Source of the DNA: Moorena sp. SS36440bin_2
GTDB taxonomy: Bacteria; Cyanobacteriota; Cyanobacteriia; Cyanobacteriales; Coleofasciculaceae
Length of the DNA: 33,813 nucleotides
Assembly (NCBI GenBank): GCA_011524395.1
Contig: WTKN01000032.1
Span: 1-33,813, forward strand
Reading direction: 5' to 3'
Below are positions 16,815 through 23,897 of this stretch, piece by piece. A program made the translations under genes and the position numbers. The number at the start of each line of letters is the position of its first letter. Within the stretch, counting starts at the first letter, position 1. Below the pieces are notes generated by a model that saw nothing but the letters and a program-made list of their open reading frames with translations, was not told where the DNA came from and did not search any database.

Positions 16815-17043
16815 TTTTTTTATAAATAAAAATAGTCGCTTTTTGCTAAGATAAACTAATTACAATTCTTAACAATATCAGCGACTATATAATATAACCC
16901 CATGGATTTTATGGATAAATTTTATTGATCCACAAACCCTTAGCTTTCTACTCAGAGGCTGTTTTAAAAATATTGGATACTACTCCATAATCCTCTAATC
17001 ACAAAAGCTAAGGTATCTCCTCAATCGAGATTAAAAGACTCGA
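16815..17043. other. Spacer between precursors 3 and 4
   Basis: AT-rich, non-coding. 16820-16990 has no recognisable feature. 17010-17050 holds the stop-codon hairpin of precursor 3. The spacer is part of a tandem unit of roughly 625 bp containing promoter, leader, core and 3' hairpin. Confidence 0.5.
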
Positions 17044-17050
17044 TTAGAGG
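17019..17050 (-). terminator. Hairpin spanning the stop of precursor 3
   Basis: CCTCAATCGAG / CTCGATTAGAGG pairs over about 11 bp with one bulge and a 9-nt loop, and overlaps the stop codon at 17044-17046. It differs from the copy at 16368-16399 by only two positions, one of which improves pairing here. Confidence 0.5.
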
Positions 17051-17325
17051 ATTGCATAGCAATAGGGGGGGTGTATAGTACCACATTTTGGTGGCAAGGG
17101 ATAATAACAGGGGTTGGGACGAGGTAGGGGAAAAGGCTTGCCAATAATAGGAGGGTTGGGCTGAGGCTCAGGCTCAGGCATAGGCCGATGGATATCAATC
17201 TTTATATCTTCGATATCTTTGATGTCTATGATGTCCACCGGATGTGCGATCATCCGACCACCTTCGAGTGAGGATAACTCCTCAGTGTTTATTTCCTGAA
17301 GATTTTCCAGGTTCTCAATTTTCAT
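17044..17325 (-). CDS. RiPP-like precursor peptide 3 (Gly-Gly leader)
   Basis: 93 residues from the ATG at 17325; an in-frame ATG at 17373 would add 16 residues but would skip the conserved AAGGAG site and break the shared leader start. The leader is MKIENLENLQEINTEELSSL then E-G-G. The core has an acidic Ile/Asp stretch (about 31-46), a Pro-rich stretch (PMPEPEPQPNPP) and a Cys/Pro end with C73, C81 and C89, finishing PPYCYAIL. Closest to precursor 4 in leader and layout. Function as a modified, exported peptide is inferred from the leader and neighbouring RRE proteins. Confidence 0.7.
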   Translation of the reverse strand: MKIENLENLQEINTEELSSLEGGRMIAHPVDIIDIKDIEDIKIDIHRPMPEPEPQPNPPIIGKPFPLPRPNPCYYPLPPKCGTIHPPYCYAIL

Positions 17326-17377
17326 GGATTTTTTCTCCTTCTTGATATAGTTGATGAATAGATGAGATTTCAAGCTT

Positions 17378-17441
17378 TCTCATCTTGGTATGCTATAATT
17401 AGTTTATGCAATTGGTTTAGAGTGTTGTCGCCAAGTTGGCT
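17378..17441 (-). promoter_or_regulatory. Promoter module of precursor 3 with operator-like palindrome
   Basis: Inverted repeat GCCAACTTGGC (17430-17440) overlaps -35-like GCGACA (17426-17431). A 17-base spacer and -10-like CATAAA (17403-17408) follow on the minus strand, then the conserved GCATACCAAGATGAGA. It is almost identical to the module of precursor 4. Confidence 0.6.
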
Positions 17442-17726
17442 TTTTATTAACAATAAAAGCGTTTATTGAGACTATGAAATTATTACAATTCTTAACAATA
17501 TCATGGAAGTCGTTACTCTATAAAATTCCTGCAGGGGGCAACAAGCACCGAAAACTACTTACCAATTCTAGGGTTAATTTAACTAGGCTCCAAAACTCTA
17601 CTTAGATAGTCATGAGCCTAGTTTCAATTACTGACAACTCAATCCCTAATTATTACGTCCAAAGTGCATTGGCTAAATCCAGACTAGATCAGGATTATAG
17701 TTGAATTGTTACCCCAAGAGGTAAAA
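17442..17726. other. Spacer between precursors 2 and 3, conserved with the next spacer
   Basis: 17530-17730 is homologous to 18215-18450: both carry AAGCACCGAAAACTA, AGTCATGAG..TAGTTTCAATTAC and TCCAGACTAG blocks in the same order. Non-coding, it represents the 3' untranslated and spacer part of a duplicated cassette. TCCAGACTAGATCAGGATTA (17679-17698) is a degenerate form of the hairpin seen at 18399-18415. Confidence 0.55.
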
Positions 17727-18005
17727 TTATAGAATCGAAACCACATAACAGGTGCCATAAGAGTTACTTAATGGAATTACCTTTTCCCGTTTATTAGCCA
17801 AAGTTAAATCACTAGGACATCTTGGTGGTAGTGTCTTGGCTATGGTAATTTTATTAAAAACTGAATTAATATAAGATAAATTGTTATCTATATCATCTAT
17901 ATGTCTGTCAATTATGAAGTCTTTGAACGATATCATGCCACCTTCAACAGAAGATAATTTATCTATCGTTATCTCCTGTAAATTTTCCAGGTTTTCAATT
18001 TTCAT
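17727..18005 (-). CDS. RiPP-like precursor peptide 2 (Gly-Gly leader)
   Basis: 92 residues. The leader is MKIENLENLQEITIDKLSSV then E-G-G, matching precursor 1 more than 3 or 4. The core is less proline-rich than its siblings, with C63 and C86 and the end SYGTCYVVSIL. All four precursors end with a Cys three to seven residues from a terminal Leu, usually -IL. Ribosome site AAGGAG lies about 13 bases upstream of the ATG. Its low proline content suggests core diversification after duplication. Role inferred from leader conservation. Confidence 0.68.
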   Translation of the reverse strand: MKIENLENLQEITIDKLSSVEGGMISFKDFIIDRHIDDIDNNLSYINSVFNKITIAKTLPPRCPSDLTLANKREKVIPLSNSYGTCYVVSIL

Positions 18006-18057
18006 TGATTTTGTCTCCTTCTTGAGATAGTCTAAGAATAGATTATAGTTAAGGCAA

Positions 18058-18122
18058 TACCCATCTTGGTATGCCAGGCTTATTTTATTAAATTGGCTTA
18101 ACTACTTGTCGCCATATTGGCT
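18058..18122 (-). promoter_or_regulatory. Promoter module of precursor 2 with operator-like palindrome
   Basis: Inverted repeat GCCAATATGGC (18111-18121) overlaps -35-like GCGACA (18107-18112). After 17 bases comes -10-like AATAAA (18084-18089), then GCATACCAAGATGGG. The spacing is identical to the other copies although the surrounding sequence has drifted. Confidence 0.58.
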
Positions 18123-18447
18123 TTTTTTAACAAAAAAAATTCGCCCCCTGCTAAGGCGACTTACTTTAAATACTTAGCAAGGAAAGCGAATTAGTTAATA
18201 GTTGAAAATCCCTGTATTGGGCGGAAAGCACCGAAAACTAACTGATGATTAGCAACGTTAAGGTTAAGGTCACTATGCTATGAAACTATAGATATATAGT
18301 CATGAGTATAGTTTCAATTACTGATAACTTAATCCCTGATTATTCCATCTAAGCGCCCGAAAAATCTAGTTGATTAGTTCAGTAAATGAATTCGCTTAAT
18401 CCAGACTAGGTCTGGATTATAGCTGACCTTTTCCCCAAAATCTAAAA
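18123..18447. other. Spacer between precursors 1 and 2 with 3' hairpin
   Basis: Homologous to 17530-17730. On the minus strand TCCAGAC-CTA-GTCTGGA (18399-18415) forms a 7-bp stem just after the stop region of precursor 1. The CTTTTTTTAACAAAAAAAA stretch near 18121-18139 lies upstream of the promoter palindrome. No gene is seen. Confidence 0.5.
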
Positions 18448-18714
18448 TTATAGAATAACAGGACAACTTCTTAACGGAATTACTGTGATATCTTTAGAAG
18501 GTAAAGGTCCGGGATAACCGGGATAACAGGGTAGAGGTGGTGGTGGTGGACAATAGGGACGAATGGGAAGTTGGTAATCTGGATTAATACGAATATCGCC
18601 TATATGTATTTTATCTGCGATCGGTTTATCTGCGATCGCTATCAAGCCACCTTCCACAGAAGATAATTTGTATATAGTTATCTCCTGTAGATTTTCTAAG
18701 TCTCCAATTTGCAT
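18448..18714 (-). CDS. RiPP-like precursor peptide 1 (Gly-Gly leader)
   Basis: 88 residues. The leader is MQIGDLENLQEITIYKLSSV then E-G-G, the most diverged of the four. The core has a strong polyproline stretch PYCPPPPPLPCYPGYPGP (about 53-70) with C55 and C63, and ends LRSCPVIL with C84. It is the first gene of the precursor series in the direction of transcription. Ribosome site GAAGGAGAATTTTCC precedes the ATG. The 5' leader also contains a TTGATG hexamer array, absent from the other three. Same inferred role as its siblings. Confidence 0.68.
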   Translation of the reverse strand: MQIGDLENLQEITIYKLSSVEGGLIAIADKPIADKIHIGDIRINPDYQLPIRPYCPPPPPLPCYPGYPGPLPSKDITVIPLRSCPVIL

Positions 18715-18739
18715 GGAAAATTCTCCTTCTTCAGCTCAA

Positions 18740-18778
18740 CAGTTGTTGATGTTGATGTTGATGTTGATGTCGATGTCT
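18740..18778. repeat. TTGATG hexamer repeat in the 5' leader of precursor 1
   Basis: About five TTGATG/TCGATG units lie between the predicted promoter and the ribosome-binding site. In the transcript they read CAACAT repeats, unstructured and A/C-rich. The array is specific to this copy and may change expression by slippage. Confidence 0.7.
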
Positions 18779-18811
18779 GGGTGAAACATGTAATTGCTTC
18801 ATTTGATTATT

Positions 18812-18851
18812 ATTGTCCGATGTTATCTTCTCTATGTCTTGCCAATTTGGC
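18812..18851 (-). promoter_or_regulatory. Promoter module of precursor 1 with operator-like palindrome
   Basis: Inverted repeat GCCAAATTGGC (18841-18851) sits directly before -35-like AAGACA (18835-18840). A 17-base spacer and -10-like GACAAT (18812-18817) follow. This copy is the most diverged but keeps palindrome and spacing. Confidence 0.5.
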
Positions 18852-19093
18852 TCGAATAAGTTAATAATTTTAGGGAAAAGGGAACAGGGAATAGGGAACA
18901 GGAAAGAGGGAATAGACGTAGGGTGAGTTAGGGGCGGACTTGCCTTTACTTTCCGCCTCAAGCACCAGCCTGGGGATAGTCCGCCCCGTAACGCACCAGC
19001 CAAGCGCTCTGTAACTGGTGCGATTGACCTGCATGTCACGCTACGCGATCGCATTCAACACAAACTATACTCAGATCTCTTTCCTACTACTCC
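18852..19093. other. Intergenic region with STRR and dispersed repeat
   Basis: 18870-18905 has GGGAACAGGGAATAGGGAA repeats. 18935-19050 is GC-richer, with GGGGCGGACTTGCC, CAGCCAAGCGCTCTG and CACGCTACGCGATCGC blocks. It codes for nothing I recognise. 19085-19125 is a CTACTCC array that overlaps the 3' end of the NACHT gene. Confidence 0.5.
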
Positions 19094-22000
19094 CTACTCC
19101 CTACTCCCTACTCCCTGTTCCCGTCCTACCACCAAATCCCACAAGGCATCAATACCACTCCCCACATACTCTGAATCCTGGTGTTGTTCAATCCATTCAA
19201 TTACAGTAGGAAGAACATGATTAGATGTTTTGCCCAATTGGCCCAAGGCATAGGCTGCCCTCCCACGCACATAATAATCATCATCCTTAAGCCTTGCTAG
19301 CAGGGCCTTGACTACAGTTTCTGAGCTGTTGCCCAATTTGCCCAAGGCTTCCGCTGCACTCACACGCACAATATAATCATCATCCTTAAGCCCTTCTAGT
19401 AGGGTCTTCACTACGTCTTCTGAGCTGTTGCCCAATTGAACCAAGGCATGGGCTGCCCACCCACGCACATAAGATTTATCATCTTGAACTCGTTTTCTGA
19501 GGGGTTCCACTACAGTTTCTGAGCTGTTGCCCAATTTGCCCAAGCCTCTGGCTGCCTGCCCACGCACAAAAGAATCATCATCCTTAAGCCTTGCTAGCAG
19601 GGCCTTGACTACAGTTTCTGAGCTATTGCCTAATTCGCCCAAGGCATAGGCTACCCTCATACGCACATTAGACTTATCATCCTTTAGTCGTGCTAGGAGG
19701 GGGTTAACAACAGTTTCTGAACTGTTGCCCAATTTGCCCAAGGCATGGGCTGCCCTCTCACGCACACAAAGATCGGGATCCTCAAGCTGTGTCAGGAAGG
19801 CGTTGATTACAGTTTCTGAGCTGTGGCCCAATCTGCCCAAGGCATTGGCTGCATTCTCACGCACAAAAGGCTCATCATTCTGAAGCAGTGCTCGTAGAGC
19901 GCTGACTACGTCTTCTGAGTTGTTGCCCACATTGCCCAAGGTTTTGGCTGCCCTCCTACGCACATTAGACTTATCATCCTTTAGTCGTGTCAACAATATT
20001 GTAATGACTTGATATTTTTCCCCTAACTCGTGTCGATAGTTCAGCAATCGTATGTCATCAATTCGATGGGATTCCTGCTTCAACAATTCCAATACCCGTT
20101 TATCAAAATCCGTTTCATACAAACTACAAATTATCTGAAAAACCTGCTCGCGAATCTTATTACCAACGCGCTCTTTAATCTCAAACTCAACCAACCGCTC
20201 CAAAATATCTTCCACTAAACCACTATCAGTACTCCGTAAATTTTTCGGGTCTTCTGCCAAACAACTACCAGCAAACAACAAATCCCGATGTAACCACTGC
20301 TCATAGTTACTCTTATTCGTTAAAACTGCCCGAATTGCCTTCGCTGCATTTTTCGGTTTTTGTTGTGCTATCAGCAATAGTAACACTTCGTGCCAGTGAG
20401 AGTCATGTAAATGGTCCTGAATATGATTCAAAATAATTCCAAAATCATATTCATTCTCGGCTTGATAGTTAATCTCTTGAGCACACAAATATTCTTGAAA
20501 CGTCTTATGAACAAAACCATAACAATCTTGCCCTTGCTCATTCAACAAACCAGTGCGCTTGCGAATCAACTCCACAAACCGTTTTGCCTCTTGCTTGGCT
20601 TTATACAAATCTACCTGCTTCAAGGTTTTAATCTGCTCAGCCAATTGCTGAATCAAATCATCTTGATCAATCAGCGTGCCACTATCGCTATCTTCAGCAT
20701 TTCCCTGAGTATGAATCCAATAGGCCAACCATTCCATCAATCGGCGTAAATCATCCAAACTCAAATAGGTCAACCACTTATCACTACTTAACTCTTTATT
20801 AGCATCCCAAGAGGTTAACAAGGTTTCCACTGCTTTGTCATAAAGCTTATAGCGTTCCTTTGGCAATACAACTTGATACCGATGAATCAATGCAATAATT
20901 GTCAACAATAACGGATTTCGTGCCAATAGCTTAATCCGGTCATTATCATCCAGCGCCTTTCGTAAACTTTCCTTGCGCCTTGCGGCTTCTGCTTGGTCTT
21001 GAAAGCGACTGTTATACCAGTTATCAATAAAAGCGGAAATCTTGCTATCATCAAAGGGTTCAATTTGATAGTGGGGAAAGTCCTCAGTGCGGAAAAAGTC
21101 GCGCCGATAACCAGCCGGTCGAGAGGTAATAATAGCGCGATTTCTGTCAAACTGTCCCAAAAAATTCTCGATGCGCCTGACTACATCATTGCGTTTAGCC
21201 TCATCTGCTACTTCATCCAAACCATCCAGCAATATCAAGGCTCTACCATCAGACAACCAATGCTCAAAAAATCCCACTGGTAACCGTTGCACTGACATGG
21301 TGTTTTCGGCAAACCCACGGGCATAGTCGATCAGATTTTTATCGAGATTTATCCCAAAATCTCGCATCCTGATTAAAATCGGTAACCAATCCGTATCACC
21401 ATCTAATCCCAACACCTCAGCCTTGCTCTCAGCCAACATTACTGCAAAATAACTCATCAACGTGGTTTTTCCCGAGCCAGGCGCACCCAATATCACCACT
21501 CGTCTCGACTGACTTTGGCTCAATAGCTGCTGAGCCAAGAATTTCCTACCAGTCGTCTTTTCCAACAGTGCTCTTTCCAGTTTTTCCCGACTTTCTCCTA
21601 CTAACAGCTCCCTCTCCCAAGCGCCAGCAGTTGATACCTCTTCCACCACATCGGGCATTACAAAAATTTGGGCTAACTTCTCCGATTTTTCTACCTCTTG
21701 CCCAGGCACAGCAATGCCAGCAAACTTGACATCATCAAACCAGTTAGCTAACTGATAACAATAATCCTGTTTAGCTACCTGAAATTTTATATAAGTAACC
21801 GTCTGCTCAAAATAAGCATTAATAAATGTTTCTATCCAAGGCTTGAGACTGTCTTGATTTAGTTGAATGTTATTCGTTTCTGCTTCTTGTATAAATACCC
21901 TGATTAAAATCTCCAGATCAGGCTTACCATGATTAATCAAAGGTTTCTGTAATTCCGCTAAAACTGCTGCATTAGTAAAATAGCCCCCCAAAAAGCGATT

Positions 22001-22228
22001 AACTCCATTCAATCCATCCGGCGGAGCATGAAAAAATAATAGTTGGCTCGGTTCCAGTTGTTTTTCCCATTCCTTAACTGCGTCTTCACCAGCTTTGATT
22101 GCCTTCTCTACATCGCTTTTTTTCAGAGATTTAATGATACGCTTACCTGCTTCTCCCGCAACAGTACCTAACAACGGTGATGCTATTTTCGATAGTTCCA
22201 AACCAGCCAAGAAGGAGAATGGTTCCAT
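19094..22228 (-). CDS. NACHT-family STAND ATPase with C-terminal HEAT repeats
   Basis: 1044 residues. An N-terminal helical region (1-200) of unknown type is followed by the NACHT ATPase. Walker A is GAPGSGKTTLMSY (about 245-257), Walker B ALILLDGLDEVAD (about 330-342), and AIITSRPAGYR is the sensor-like segment. After the winged-helix-like part, residues about 740-1010 form at least eight HEAT units of 33 residues with core VRGRAAYALGQLGNSSETVV. Bacterial NACHT proteins are known anti-phage sensors, so immunity is a reasonable inference. Several HEAT units are almost identical, indicating recent amplification. The last ten residues (GREQGVGSRE) are encoded by a GGGAGTA tandem repeat, so the natural C-terminus has been replaced or extended. 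No separate effector domain is recognisable. Confidence 0.88.
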   Translation of the reverse strand: MEPFSFLAGLELSKIASPLLGTVAGEAGKRIIKSLKKSDVEKAIKAGEDAVKEWEKQLEPSQLLFFHAPPDGLNGVNRFLGGYFTNAAVLAELQKPLINHGKPDLEILIRVFIQEAETNNIQLNQDSLKPWIETFINAYFEQTVTYIKFQVAKQDYCYQLANWFDDVKFAGIAVPGQEVEKSEKLAQIFVMPDVVEEVSTAGAWERELLVGESREKLERALLEKTTGRKFLAQQLLSQSQSRRVVILGAPGSGKTTLMSYFAVMLAESKAEVLGLDGDTDWLPILIRMRDFGINLDKNLIDYARGFAENTMSVQRLPVGFFEHWLSDGRALILLDGLDEVADEAKRNDVVRRIENFLGQFDRNRAIITSRPAGYRRDFFRTEDFPHYQIEPFDDSKISAFIDNWYNSRFQDQAEAARRKESLRKALDDNDRIKLLARNPLLLTIIALIHRYQVVLPKERYKLYDKAVETLLTSWDANKELSSDKWLTYLSLDDLRRLMEWLAYWIHTQGNAEDSDSGTLIDQDDLIQQLAEQIKTLKQVDLYKAKQEAKRFVELIRKRTGLLNEQGQDCYGFVHKTFQEYLCAQEINYQAENEYDFGIILNHIQDHLHDSHWHEVLLLLIAQQKPKNAAKAIRAVLTNKSNYEQWLHRDLLFAGSCLAEDPKNLRSTDSGLVEDILERLVEFEIKERVGNKIREQVFQIICSLYETDFDKRVLELLKQESHRIDDIRLLNYRHELGEKYQVITILLTRLKDDKSNVRRRAAKTLGNVGNNSEDVVSALRALLQNDEPFVRENAANALGRLGHSSETVINAFLTQLEDPDLCVRERAAHALGKLGNSSETVVNPLLARLKDDKSNVRMRVAYALGELGNSSETVVKALLARLKDDDSFVRGQAARGLGKLGNSSETVVEPLRKRVQDDKSYVRGWAAHALVQLGNSSEDVVKTLLEGLKDDDYIVRVSAAEALGKLGNSSETVVKALLARLKDDDYYVRGRAAYALGQLGKTSNHVLPTVIEWIEQHQDSEYVGSGIDALWDLVVGREQGVGSRE
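19200..20000 (-). repeat. Near-identical HEAT-coding repeats (period 99 bp)
   Basis: Eight tandem 99-bp units. Plus-strand blocks such as CAGTTTCTGAGCTGTTGCCC and ACGCACATAAGA recur with few changes. Two units encode the identical segment GNSSETVVKALLARLKDDD. The variable residues fall between SFVRG/SNVRM-type positions on what would be one face of the solenoid. Confidence 0.85.
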
Positions 22229-22552
22229 AATTTATAGGTAATTATGTCCGATGCTATTAATTATAGCAATTTAGGGAGCAAGGAGCAGGGAGCAGGGAGT
22301 AGGGAGTAGGGAGTAGGGAGTAGGGAATCGGGAATGGGGAATCGGGAAAAAATCCTGTGCAGCTCACTACTATTATGATAAACGATAGAATTTAGAATTT
22401 AGAATTTAGAATTTAGAATTTAGAATTTAGAATTTATTAAAAAATGCGATGCTATAGCGTTTATAGGACTCATGAGGTACAGTATTCTTTGACGTTGATT
22501 CCCTGTTGTAATGCAGGCTATCCCTATTCCTTCTTATGTCTTCCCTGTTCCC
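22229..22552. repeat. Intergenic STRR arrays (GGGAGTA and TTTAGAA)
   Basis: 22273-22350 is a run of GGGAGCA/GGGAGTA/GGGAATC units. 22388-22437 is about seven units of TTTAGAA. Between and after them I see no gene. The promoter of the NACHT gene must be close to 22229-22270. Confidence 0.8.
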
Positions 22553-22616
22553 GTCTTGATGCAAAGCGCGAGTGGGGGTTTCCCCCAAGACCGCGCTGCA
22601 TCGCTGTTCCCTGTTC
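22553..22616. repeat. Long palindromic dispersed repeat
   Basis: GATGCAAAGCGCG pairs with CGCGCTGCATC, and the centre GGGGGTTTCCCCC pairs with itself. The whole unit can fold into one long hairpin bounded by CCCGTCTT and GCTGTTCCC. A second copy, split by another element, is at 23588-23797. It lies 3' of STRR DNA and codes for nothing. Confidence 0.8.
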
Positions 22617-22879
22617 CCTAAAATCCCGACATTGTGTACCTCATAAGTCGTAGAATTGCTATATGAAATAGGCGCTATGGAATTTTACTTAGGCTACGCT
22701 ACGAGATGATCGGCAGGATCCGCTACGCGATCGCTAATACAAAATTAAGAAACAAAATCATAGTTTTTATATATACCACAAAAATAAAAACTATTAAAAC
22801 TTTTATTGAAAAAGACTTGACAAAATAAATAATTATTTATTACCATAAAAATGTCACTAAGACAACAACAAAAAACATT
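22617..22879 (+). promoter_or_regulatory. Upstream region of small gene; promoter with spacer palindrome
   Basis: TTGACA at 22817-22822 and TACCAT at 22841-22846 are separated by 18 bases. The spacer holds a perfect 18-bp palindrome AATAAATAATTATTTATT (22824-22841), well placed for a repressor. 22680-22735 contains GC-rich dispersed repeat fragments including CTACGCGATCGC. Confidence 0.5.
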
Positions 22880-23137
22880 ATGGACATCGAAAACTTTCTT
22901 CCAAATTTTGAATATAATCCCAACAATCCTAATCTCCCGGAATTATCTAGCAAACCCCAGCCAGGACGGGAGCAAATCAAACATATATTGATCGGTTCTC
23001 CCAAAACCCTGCGGGTCACAATCTATAATCTTTATAGCCGTGGCTACGCCCAAGTTCATGAGTGGAGCACTCCTCAACCTGTCGGAAATTCTGGTGAGGT
23101 GATCAGTATATTGATTCGACATTTATTGGCAGATTAA
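22880..23137 (+). CDS. Conserved-looking small hypothetical protein
   Basis: 85 residues, soluble, no signal peptide. I do not recognise a domain. The N-terminal 30 residues are Asn/Pro-rich (NFEYNPNNPNLPELSSKP), then a compact mixed segment follows (HILIGSPKTLRVTIYNLYSRGYAQVHEWS), here read as two parts around TLRVTIYNLYSRGY. The coding style and a good promoter with a palindrome upstream support a real gene, and two hairpins downstream close the unit. Start ATG at 22880; upstream AACAACAAAAAACATT lacks a strong Shine-Dalgarno site. Confidence 0.7.
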   Translation: MDIENFLPNFEYNPNNPNLPELSSKPQPGREQIKHILIGSPKTLRVTIYNLYSRGYAQVHEWSTPQPVGNSGEVISILIRHLLAD

Positions 23138-23147
23138 GATAGCAAGT

Positions 23148-23172
23148 TGCCAGGGATTGGGCTCCCTGGCCA
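23148..23172 (+). terminator. Hairpin after small hypothetical gene
   Basis: GCCAGGGA-TTGGGC-TCCCTGGC is a perfect 8-bp stem 12-15 bases after the stop codon. It lacks a following T-run, so it is either a weak terminator or a 3' stability hairpin. Confidence 0.6.
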
Positions 23173-23243
23173 CTAATCAAAATTCAGGAGAAAGTACGAC
23201 GTCTAAAACCTAAGTTAGTATGTTGTTGATTTGGTGAACACAT

Positions 23244-23330
23244 AGTCAAGAATCCTAGGGCTCTTGACTATTACAAGAAATAATTCGGTCAAGGATTGGA
23301 ATTAACCAGAACTTGACCGAATTTTTTTTG
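23244..23330 (+). terminator. Twin hairpins ending in a T-run (strong terminator)
   Basis: The first hairpin is AGTCAAG/CTTGACT (23244-23269). The second has a 12-bp perfect stem AATTCGGTCAAG/CTTGACCGAATT (23282-23323), an 18-nt loop and T8. Both stems share TCAAG/CTTGA, so alternative pairing between hairpins is possible. Confidence 0.75.
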
Positions 23331-23638
23331 TTGAGGGAACAGCGGATCTGGGAACAGGGAACAGCGGATCTGGGAGTAGGGAGTAGGGAGTAGGGAAGAA
23401 AAGTTAGATGTACCTTATTACTAGAAAACTCAACAGCACTAATCAAGACTCAAGACTAACTTGCGACAATGCAATAGTTTTTTTTAACCCCACTCCCCAC
23501 CCCTCCCACACTTCCTACCTCTTGCATCTTTTAGACCTCTTGCAAAAGTATTTTTCTGATCATGTTTACGTCAATTCTTGTCCACTGTTCCCGTCTTGAT
23601 GCAAAGCGCGAGTGGGGGAAACCACGGCAGTTGCTCAT
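23331..23638. other. Repeat-rich spacer
   Basis: 23335-23395 alternates GGGAACAGCGGATCT and GGGAGTA units. 23490-23600 is C/T-rich and non-coding. From 23588 begins the left half of a palindromic repeat (CCCGTCTTGATGCAAAGCGC) that matches 22553-22580. Confidence 0.6.
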
Positions 23639-23744
23639 GGTTAGAAGTTACCGTAAGACAGGCTCGCCTTAATCAATAAGTTTTACCCCTTTTTTGCATA
23701 GCCTACCAACCATAAAGGCTCAACGTAATCAGGTTTCGTCTCCG
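23639..23744. mobile_element. ~106-bp dispersed element, copy 1
   Basis: It begins GGTTAGAAGTTACCG and ends AGGTTTCGTCTCCG. The same ends bound copy 2 at 30010-30118 (GGAACGAAGTTACCG, AGGTTTCATCTCCG). The interior contains GCATAGCCTACCAAC, the reverse complement of the interior block of copy 2. This copy sits inside a palindromic repeat whose right half resumes at 23745. Confidence 0.65.
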
Positions 23745-23897
23745 GGGGAACCCCCAAGACCGCACTGCCTCCCCAAGACCGCGCTGCATCGCTGTTCCCA
23801 GATCCGCTGTTCCCAGATCCGCTGTTCCCGACAACTGCCACAAAGTCTAATAATTGTGTTAATATAACAATATCGTTAAAGCAATGGTTTTACTGCC
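23745..23897. other. Right half of split palindromic repeat and HTH-gene promoter region
   Basis: CCCAAGACCGCGCTGCATCG (23773-23792) matches the right arm of 22553-22616; a degenerate extra copy (CCCAAGACCGCACTGCC) precedes it at 23753. GCTGTTCCCAGATCC repeats follow. 23840-23880 is AT-rich and includes TTAATATAACAATATCGTTA, the likely promoter/operator zone of the next gene. Confidence 0.55.

Noticed and set aside
16393-18714. Nif11-type or lanthipeptide precursor family
   Set aside because: The leader is 23 residues, too short for Nif11 leaders, and no LanM, YcaO or radical-SAM enzyme lies nearby. Only the double-glycine end is shared with those families.
18731-19054. 107-codon minus-strand frame upstream of precursor 1
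   Set aside because: Composed of hexamer repeats and dispersed-repeat DNA, and it runs through the conserved promoter module.
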